A DNA stretch of 9,961 nt from Calditrichaeota bacterium AABM5.125.24 (GTDB lineage Bacteria > Electryoneota > AABM5-125-24 > Hatepunaeales > Hatepunaeaceae). Position 1 is the stretch's first letter. Each line of letters starts with the position of its first letter. A program made the position numbers and the translations under genes. The notes beneath the pieces are model-generated. The model worked only from the letters and a program-made list of their open reading frames with translations, did no database searches and was not told where the DNA came from. The stretch covers positions 1 through 9,961 of the forward strand of contig MWJR01000125.1 in NCBI GenBank assembly GCA_002127415.1. Reading direction: 5' to 3'. Shown here piece after piece: positions 5,321 through 9,961 of this stretch.

Positions 5321-5704
5321 CTACGCGATCTGGTGGCTTGTTTCACCAGCAGCTCTGGGTTCCCGGCGGGACAGATAGAGCCACATCGTCCCCCCTATCA
5401 CCACCAGCGTGCCGATGAAGACGGCTGTGCGTGATGCCTCAAGATAGACCAGCTTCTCGACGTAGTGCTGGATGAAGGTTCCGCTGTATGCCCAGCCCGA
5501 TTTGTCCCGCAGCCAGACCTCCAGATAGGTGATTGGACATATCCCCTTGGTCAGTTGAAGGAACACCGAATATGCCAGCGATGCCAGATGCAGCACCCGC
5601 ACCCACTTAACCCGATAACCCACCAGCGCACCGAAGATCAGGAACACTATCCAGAGCAGGTGAATGGCGACCGTTATGTCGGCCAGAGCTTGGTACATCG
5701 TCAT
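5321..5704 (-). CDS. DUF2784 family integral membrane protein
   Basis: A 127-residue protein with the hallmarks of DUF2784: an opening helix YQALADITVAIHLLWIVFLIFGAL (4-27), the block VLHLASLAYSVFLQLTKGICPITYLEVWLR (37-66) with the invariant Cys56-Pro57 and Trp64, then YSGTFIQHYVEKLVY (73-87) and a final membrane segment around 94-111. The family is small, membrane-embedded and of unknown function; the pattern ICPxTxLExWLR is its best signature. Predicted topology is three to four helices with a basic cytoplasmic tail. The ATG at 5704 has no clear ribosome site. A second ATG two codons in (5698) is equally possible. The gene is isolated between repeat clusters, so the context gives no functional hint. 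Confidence 0.85.
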   Translation of the reverse strand: MTMYQALADITVAIHLLWIVFLIFGALVGYRVKWVRVLHLASLAYSVFLQLTKGICPITYLEVWLRDKSGWAYSGTFIQHYVEKLVYLEASRTAVFIGTLVVIGGTMWLYLSRREPRAAGETSHQIA

Positions 5705-5723
5705 TTAACGCAAGTTATAGTAG

Positions 5724-5911
5724 CGCGGACATTCCTGTCCGCGATCAGCTTACTTCCGGTTTCGATGAAACCGGGCTACATCCTGTGTGCTGTCGGCCGC
5801 GGCGACGGGTGGCCCGGACAGCTTGCTGTCCGGGTTTCATATCTCTCTGTTTCCACCGTGGCGGGTCGACAGCGGGAGACGGGAATTATGGCGGGCAGGA
5901 ATGTCCGTCCC
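5724..5911. repeat. Gene-less cluster of hairpins bracketed by an inverted palindrome pair
   Basis: Three perfect hairpins lie in a row: CGCGGACA-TTCC-TGTCCGCG (5724-5743), CCGGTTTC-GAT-GAAACCGG (5756-5774) and CCCGGACAGC-TT-GCTGTCCGGG (5813-5834). A fourth, imperfect one, GCGGGCAGGAATGTCCGTCC (5891-5910), is the first one inverted. The cluster fills the space between the DUF2784 start and the flotillin end and resembles a REP/BIME or REPIN element. No coding sequence is supported here. Confidence 0.75.
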
Positions 5912-5965
5912 ACCCATTTGAGTTAGGGGTATATCCGGCCACTCCTGGATCGACCACTACTCGAA

Positions 5966-7420
5966 CTACTCCTCTTTCCGGCTCGCCTTTTCGTCTTCCG
6001 CCTGCCCTTTCTGTCCCAGGATCTTCTTCAGATCCACGCCGGATAAGGACTCCACAACCGCGGGGAGCTGCGCCAGCACCTCGGCTACCTGCCTGGTCAC
6101 CTGTGAGGCGCCGGATGCGCCGTCCCCGCCGCCCACGATGACGATCTTGTCGATCTTTGCCAGCGGTTCTGCCACGGCTCTGGCCAGCTCGGGCAGTCTC
6201 TCGACGAACATCTGATAGATAGCGGCCTGGTTGTAGTCCTTGAAGGCGTCGGCTTTGGCGGACATCGCATCGGCCTCGGCCTGGCCGAGCTTGCGGGTGT
6301 ATTCGATCCGGCTGATCCCCTCGGCCTTCTTGACCTCGACTTCGGCCTCGCCCTCCAGGCGGTGGGCTACGGCGCGGCCTCGGGCCTCGGCGGCAAGGCG
6401 GTGCTCTTCGGCTTCGGCTTCGACCTGAATCTGGTGCCTGCGGGCTTCGGCGGGCTTCTTCACCGTGGCATCCAGCTCCAGCTCCCGGCGCTTGATCTCC
6501 TGCTGCTCCACCTTGATGGCCGACTCCTTCTCCACCAACCGCGCCCCATATTCGGCCCTCTTCAGTTCGGCGGCCTGCTTATGCCGCTCGAGTTCGTAGG
6601 CGGCGTCTGCCTGCGCCTTGTTCCGATTGATATCGATCTGGAACTCGGTCCGCTTGAGCTCATAGTCGCGGTTGGCGGAGGCGATGTCGGTCTCGACCTT
6701 GTAGCGGGCGACGTCGCCCTCCTTACGAGCCTGAGCTGACTTGATGGTGGTGTCCTTCTCAGTCTCGGCCTGTGCCACGGCGGCATCGCGCTTGACCTGG
6801 GCGATACGTGGCTGACCGAGCGCGGCTATGTAGCCCTGCGTGTCGGAGATGTCCCCAAGGTTGAAGGAGAGCAGCTCCAGCCCCATCCGAGTGAAGTCGG
6901 TCACGGCCTCCTCACGAACCCGCTGTGCAAAGGCATCCCGGTTCTGGTAGATCTCCTCCACGGTCATACTCCCCAGTGCCGACCGGACATAGCCCTCGAG
7001 GATGGGTTCAGCGACCTCCTTGATGGCCTCTGCGCCACGAGCCAGGAACTGCTCGGCGGCACGTCGAATGGCCGTTTCGCTGGAGGCCACCTTCACCTGC
7101 GCTGTGGCCTCGGCTATGATATTGACCCCCTGTTTGGTCAGAACCTCCGGGGTCTTTATCGTGATGGTATAGGCCTCCAGCGGGAGCACCTGTGCCGTTT
7201 CTATGAAAGGCATCACGAAGGCGCCACCGCCGATCTGCATCCGGTAGCCGACCTTATGTCGGGTGCCGTCCTCTTCCATCACAGTCCGCTTCCGTCCGCC
7301 CGAAACTATCAGCACCTCGCTTGGGCCGACCTTGCGATACTGCTTGGCCATGGCCAGGATAACCAGAGCCACTATTACGACTACGACGCCGACGATGATG
7401 AGCAGGGTCGTCGTATCCAT
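5966..7420 (-). CDS. floT: Flotillin / SPFH-domain membrane scaffold protein
   Basis: A 484-residue protein. Residues 5-24 form one N-terminal membrane segment, residues 27-200 the SPFH/Band 7 domain (QYRKVGPSEVLIVSGG at its start, EEIYQNRDAFAQRV and MGLELLSFNLGDISD near its end), and residues 205-400 a long Ala/Glu/Lys-rich coiled coil (VKRDAAVAQAETEKDT, KAEGISRIEYTRKLGQAEADAMSAKADAF) typical of flotillins. The C-terminus carries the short oligomerisation region (YQMFVERLPELARAVAEPLAKIDKIVIVGGGDG, 407-439). Flotillins organise membrane microdomains, and length and order fit FloT/YuaG. GAGGA lies 5 nt before the ATG at 7420, supporting the start. The usual NfeD partner is not visible; upstream is a decayed-looking small frame, and transcription diverges from hrcA. 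No terminator was seen after the stop. Confidence 0.93.
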   Translation of the reverse strand: MDTTTLLIIVGVVVVIVALVILAMAKQYRKVGPSEVLIVSGGRKRTVMEEDGTRHKVGYRMQIGGGAFVMPFIETAQVLPLEAYTITIKTPEVLTKQGVNIIAEATAQVKVASSETAIRRAAEQFLARGAEAIKEVAEPILEGYVRSALGSMTVEEIYQNRDAFAQRVREEAVTDFTRMGLELLSFNLGDISDTQGYIAALGQPRIAQVKRDAAVAQAETEKDTTIKSAQARKEGDVARYKVETDIASANRDYELKRTEFQIDINRNKAQADAAYELERHKQAAELKRAEYGARLVEKESAIKVEQQEIKRRELELDATVKKPAEARRHQIQVEAEAEEHRLAAEARGRAVAHRLEGEAEVEVKKAEGISRIEYTRKLGQAEADAMSAKADAFKDYNQAAIYQMFVERLPELARAVAEPLAKIDKIVIVGGGDGASGASQVTRQVAEVLAQLPAVVESLSGVDLKKILGQKGQAEDEKASRKEE

Positions 7421-7429
7421 AACTATCCT

Positions 7430-7659
7430 CTACTGTAATTGGATTGCACTGAGCGTCCGACCTGTAACCGCCGCCTGTGTTCCCCCTGGCTTATAGCTGT
7501 AATAAAGGCTCAACCCCTGTTCTCCTACAGCAGTGGCAGGGGATGGCGGAGGATTGATACTATAAATATCGGACTGTAAGTTGCGGGGTCAGGAGCACCA
7601 ATAACCAAATCACCGGCAGCCGGGTAGGCGACCGGTGCTTCTAAAGCCCAATATATCAT
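7430..7659 (-). pseudogene. Possible decayed or frameshifted small ORF upstream of the flotillin
   Basis: Two overlapping minus-strand frames look weakly protein-like. One runs from ATG 7659 to TAG 7525 (44 codons; MIYWALEAPVAYPAAGDLV...). The other is open from 7588 to a TAG at 7430 and ends GTQAAVTGRTLSAIQLQ. Joining them by a single frame change near 7550 would give a protein of about 75 residues ending 9 nt before the flotillin ATG, in an operon-like position. No family is recognised, and the frames may simply be chance. Confidence 0.2.
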
Positions 7660-7681
7660 CTGGCTCTACCGAATGCAACTC

Positions 7682-7704
7682 ATTTCACAAGATGTGAAAT
7701 TTTT
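7682..7704 (+). terminator. Weak AT-rich hairpin followed by T-tract
   Basis: ATTTCACA (7682-7689), loop AGA and TGTGAAAT (7693-7700) form an 8-bp AT-rich stem followed by TTTT. It has the shape of a rho-independent terminator on the plus strand, but no plus-strand gene ends before it and the stem is weak. It could instead be an operator near the divergent promoters. Confidence 0.25.
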
Positions 7705-7760
7705 CATTAGACATAACTCCATCACTATTGTCAGCTACACAAGGTGAGCGACCACCACTA

Positions 7761-7789
7761 TTGACATCCATACAACAATTTCTTAAAAT
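7761..7789 (+). promoter_or_regulatory. Sigma70-type promoter for hrcA
   Basis: TTGACA (7761-7766), a 17-bp spacer and TAAAAT (7784-7789): the -35 is consensus and the -10 has one mismatch. Transcription would begin near 7796 and read rightwards into hrcA, giving a leader of about 360 nt. No CIRCE operator overlaps it. Confidence 0.6.
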
Positions 7790-7897
7790 TCAGTGATATT
7801 ATCATGAAATAGCTAATCTCGCTATCAGCAGGCTGGCAGATCCCCTTCGCCCGACTGATGGATCAGGAATATCAATAACTTAAGTATCAACGAGGGC

Positions 7898-8039
7898 GAG
7901 CTCTTTGAAATATTTGCGTAGCAGCCGATCCGGAAGATGCCGGATCGTGCTGATTGAATTCTAAGTCATTGATTGTTCTGGATTTCCGCTTTAGCGAAAA
8001 TGACAATATAGTTCTCAAGTCGGATATTTCAAAGAACTC
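7898..8039 (+). promoter_or_regulatory. Structured leader element upstream of hrcA (long-range inverted repeat with internal hairpins)
   Basis: GAGCTCTTTGAAATAT (7898-7913) and ATATTTCAAAGAACTC (8024-8039) are inverted repeats of 16 bp with one mismatch. In RNA the stem extends inward by two G-U pairs and one G-C pair. The enclosed sequence has a strong hairpin, CAGC+CGATCCGG / CCGGATCG+GCTG (7922-7952, one bulged T, loop AAGATG), and a small one around CGCTTTAGCG. It lies inside the predicted hrcA transcript and ends 115 nt before the start codon. It could be a regulatory RNA fold, or a small inserted element with terminal inverted repeats, although no target duplication is evident. No known riboswitch or thermometer was recognised. 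Confidence 0.5.
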
Positions 8040-8154
8040 TGGGGCGTCTGACACCATTCGTTGTTATGTTTACCATCACGCCTGGGAGTGTCTTTTAATC
8101 GAATGCTACGGCTGCCGTATTATTGTTAGCACGATGGAGATTAAGGGTAATAAC

Positions 8155-9225
8155 ATGGATAAGCAGATGGTGCATTCGCCCCAGCTCCAACTGGGTGCTG
8201 TTAAGCTGTCCGAGCGGGAACGGCTCATCCTCCGATCGATCGTTCACAATTACATCCTGTCAGCCGATCCGGTCGGTTCACGAACGCTGGCGCGCAGGTA
8301 TAATATAGGTCTCTCCCCTGCCACCATCCGCAATACTATGGCCGACCTGGAAGAGATGGGGCTGCTGACCCATCCTCACACCTCCGCCGGTCGCATCCCC
8401 ACTGACCTCGGCTACCGAATCTATGTGGACGGCCTTATGCAGGTGGAGGGGCTGTCGGAGGAGGTTCAGAGGTCAATCCGCCAGCAGTTCAACAGGGTCT
8501 CACCCGAGGTGAGCGGTGTCCTCGACGACGTCAGCGAGCTGCTGGCTGAGGTATCCCGTTTGCTGGCGGTCATTATGGCGCCCGACCTCTCAAGCGGGGT
8601 GCTCGATAAGGTGGAGCTGATCAGGGTTGCATCAGGTAGGATTATGGTGGTGGTCGTGGTAGATTCCGCACTGGTTCGAACCATCATCCTCGAGATGAAC
8701 AGCACCATCACCGACCAGGAGATCGCCGACGCCACAACCATCGTCAACCAGCGACTGTCGGGCCTGCGCCTGACCGATATACCGGCTCATATCGGCAAAC
8801 GTCTGGCGGGGGAATCGTGCTCCCGAAACGCCATCGTAAGGCTGTTCCTCGATTTCCCTGAGAGGATATTCGCCGAAGAGCCGCGATCAGGAATGCATAT
8901 CGGCGGCACCAGGCACGTGCTCGAACAGCCGGAATACAGCTCACCCCAGAAGTTGAAGGGGATCATAGAGCTGATAGAGGACCGTGATATCATAGTTCAT
9001 CTGCTGAAGGATCGCTCCTCCGGGGTCACCGTCACCATCGGTGAGGAGAACGTCGGGGAGCGATTGAGGGATTTCAGCGTCATCACCTCAACTTACCGGA
9101 TGGGGGGAAACTACGGCACCCTCGGTATAATCGGTCCAACCCGTATGAACTACTCCCGGCTGGTTGCATTGGTGGGTTACACTGCCCAGCTGGTCAGCGA
9201 GCGTGTTGCTCGAGGTAACAGGTAA
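8155..9225 (+). CDS. hrcA: Heat-inducible transcription repressor HrcA
   Basis: A 356-residue protein, close to the usual 340-350. It represses groE and dnaK operons by binding CIRCE operators when GroEL keeps it folded, and loses activity after heat shock. The N-terminal winged helix is plain: LSERERLILRSIVHNYI (18-34), then DPVGSRTLARRY (38-49) and LSPATIRNTMADLEEMGLL (53-71) with HTSAGRIPTDLGYRIYVD (74-91). The remainder is the GAF-like and dimerisation part, ending in IGPTRMNYSRLVALVGYTAQLVSE as in the family. The start chosen is ATG 8155: AAGGG lies 7 nt upstream and the protein then begins at the normal place. An in-frame ATG at 8134 or the far-upstream TTG at 7954 would add non-homologous residues. 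grpE follows after 210 bp. Confidence 0.96.
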   Translation: MDKQMVHSPQLQLGAVKLSERERLILRSIVHNYILSADPVGSRTLARRYNIGLSPATIRNTMADLEEMGLLTHPHTSAGRIPTDLGYRIYVDGLMQVEGLSEEVQRSIRQQFNRVSPEVSGVLDDVSELLAEVSRLLAVIMAPDLSSGVLDKVELIRVASGRIMVVVVVDSALVRTIILEMNSTITDQEIADATTIVNQRLSGLRLTDIPAHIGKRLAGESCSRNAIVRLFLDFPERIFAEEPRSGMHIGGTRHVLEQPEYSSPQKLKGIIELIEDRDIIVHLLKDRSSGVTVTIGEENVGERLRDFSVITSTYRMGGNYGTLGIIGPTRMNYSRLVALVGYTAQLVSERVARGNR

Positions 9226-9243
9226 CAGGTTGTATTATGAGAT

Positions 9244-9265
9244 ACACTACGAACGTTGGTAGTGT
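9244..9265. repeat. Hairpin after hrcA
   Basis: ACACTAC (9244-9250) and GTAGTGT (9259-9265) flank GAACGTTG. It starts 18 bp after the hrcA stop, with no T-tract, so a terminator role is unlikely. The hrcA stop itself lies in a tandem GGTAACA pair. Confidence 0.45.
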
Positions 9266-9285
9266 CCAGAAATAATTGAGATGGA

Positions 9286-9341
9286 GTAGTCGTGGTTGTC
9301 CTCAACCGCGACACAGTCAGGGCTGAGACAGCCCCGACTAC
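9286..9341. repeat. REPIN-like palindromic element in the hrcA-grpE spacer
   Basis: The outer arms GTAGTCG (9286-9292) and CGACTAC (9335-9341) pair perfectly. Inside are two further hairpins: GTCGTGGTTG/CAACCGCGAC (9289-9312, one G-U) and GGGCTG-AGA-CAGCCC (9320-9334). This is a compact cruciform-like repeat unlike the other families in the window. It may attenuate or stabilise a hrcA-grpE transcript. Confidence 0.65.
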
Positions 9342-9422
9342 AGCTCTTCAACAAACTGTTATCGAATAATCTACTATGCATCGCAACTAATCAAGGATAC
9401 CGCCCGAACGTTACTGGATCGT

Positions 9423-9428
9423 TATAAT
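9423..9428 (+). promoter_or_regulatory. Perfect -10 box just upstream of grpE
   Basis: TATAAT lies 7 bp before the grpE ATG. No good -35 is seen 16-18 bp upstream. If used, the transcript would start at or next to the ATG, that is, leaderless, which agrees with the absence of a Shine-Dalgarno sequence before grpE. Confidence 0.35.
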
Positions 9429-9435
9429 ATGTAAT

Positions 9436-9961
9436 ATGGAAGAGACTAAACAAAAAACTGAGCCCGATCAGGTGGATGAGCCTTCGTCCGAGGGTGAACA
9501 GGTAACGGAAAAGCCTGCTGTTAAGCAACGCAGCCCCCGCCGTAAGGTCGCTGAGCTCGAGGAGGCTATCGCAGCGCTGAAGGTGGAGCTCGAGCAGGAG
9601 GTTGACAGACGGCTGAGGGTTATGGCCGAATATGAAAACTACCGCCGCCGCACCCAGGCCGAGTTCGGACAGATGATTCAGGAGGCTGGGGAGAGGATCA
9701 TCAGACAGCTCCTCCCGGTGATGGATGACTTTGAGCGGCTGTTCAACAATGAGCTTCCTGAAGGGGAGTTAGAGGCTTTGCGTCGGGGTGTCGAACTTAT
9801 CTACAAGAAGCTCGATGCCGTCCTGGCCGCCGAGGGGTTGCAGCCGATAGCTGTGTTGAATCAGCAGTTCGACGCCGACATCCACGAGGCGGTGGCCCAG
9901 GTGGACGATCCTTCCCATCCGGCTGGAACGGTGGTGGCTGAGGTCGAGAAGGGATACCGGT
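9436..9961 (+). CDS. grpE: Co-chaperone GrpE (DnaK nucleotide exchange factor), C-terminus cut by window edge
   Basis: The 175 visible codons cover most of a GrpE. An acidic, disordered N-terminus (1-35) is followed by the long dimeric helix (KVAELEEAIAALKVELEQEV, 37-56, then MAEYENYRRRTQAEF, 63-77), the four-helix bundle region (LLPVMDDFERLFNN, about 92-105) and the beginning of the beta-wing (LQPIAVLNQQFDADIHEAVAQV, followed by HPAGTVVAEVEKGY). It releases ADP from DnaK in the cytoplasm. The order hrcA-grpE is the classical heat-shock operon order, with dnaK and dnaJ expected beyond the window. The start at 9436 is the only ATG placed correctly for the family's variable N-terminus. There is no ribosome site. 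The 210-bp gap to hrcA, containing a repeat element, is larger than in tightly coupled operons. Confidence 0.95.
   Translation, partial: MEETKQKTEPDQVDEPSSEGEQVTEKPAVKQRSPRRKVAELEEAIAALKVELEQEVDRRLRVMAEYENYRRRTQAEFGQMIQEAGERIIRQLLPVMDDFERLFNNELPEGELEALRRGVELIYKKLDAVLAAEGLQPIAVLNQQFDADIHEAVAQVDDPSHPAGTVVAEVEKGYR

Noticed and set aside
7581..7645. tRNA-like or riboswitch-like fold around the CACCGG/CCGGTG pair
   Set aside because: Arms and loops do not fit the tRNA cloverleaf, no CCA or T-loop consensus, and no known riboswitch core was recognised.
8101..8132. Candidate CIRCE operator (GAATGCTAC ... TTAGCACG)
   Set aside because: The half-sites are in the reverse order to CIRCE, the spacing is wrong and each has mismatches.
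7954..8154. N-terminal extension of HrcA from a TTG at 7954
   Set aside because: The extra 67 residues are not HrcA-like, cross the inverted repeat and lack a ribosome site; ATG 8155 has AAGGG at 7 nt and gives the normal family start.
1..9961. CRISPR array, rRNA or integrase-attachment site
   Set aside because: No regularly spaced repeats, no rRNA-like sequence and no integrase gene or tRNA were found.

Overview
The window looks like a piece of chromosome from an uncultured bacterium with moderate to high GC content. The gene set is a histidine ammonia-lyase-type enzyme, a PLP aminotransferase fused to an HprK/PEPCK-like domain, a flotillin, and hrcA followed by grpE. Together with the many GC-rich palindromes, this is reminiscent of candidate phyla of the FCB/Zixibacteria type. 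That placement is an impression from gene content, not something the sequence proves.

Layout. Positions 1-291 (minus) hold the start of an aromatic amino acid lyase. Positions 336-1034 hold a REP-associated tyrosine transposase (RAYT) with related GC palindromes on both sides. Positions 1097-1501 (minus) encode a small lipoprotein. Positions 1600-2196 hold an unusual arrangement: a short GIY-YIG nuclease gene lies between perfect 31-bp inverted repeats, and outside those lie two copies of the last 25 codons of the large neighbouring gene. That gene (2116-4452, minus) encodes a 778-residue protein with an N-terminal class I aminotransferase and a C-terminal HprK-like half. Positions 4486-5320 hold a truncated nucleotidyltransferase and a HicB/HicA toxin-antitoxin pair bracketed by 55-bp direct repeats. 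Next come a DUF2784 membrane protein (5321-5704), a gene-less cluster of hairpins (5724-5911) and a flotillin (5966-7420), all minus strand. A 734-bp divergent intergenic region (7421-8154) carries a consensus-like sigma70 promoter and a leader that can fold into a long stem. It is followed by hrcA (8155-9225, plus) and grpE (9436 to the right edge, plus).

How the parts fit. Only hrcA-grpE is a clear functional unit (heat-shock repressor and DnaK nucleotide exchange factor). HicBA is a self-contained toxin-antitoxin operon with a 4-nt overlap. The minus-strand genes from 5704 down to 1 are otherwise metabolic or unknown genes interrupted by several unrelated families of palindromic repeats, most lying beside a nuclease, transposase or toxin gene. 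This makes 0.3-5.9 kb look like a repeat-rich accessory region, while 8-10 kb looks like conserved core. The most interesting observation is the GIY-YIG module with the duplicated gene tail: the two tails differ almost only at synonymous positions, which suggests that a foreign allele of the gene end was brought in rather than duplicated in place.
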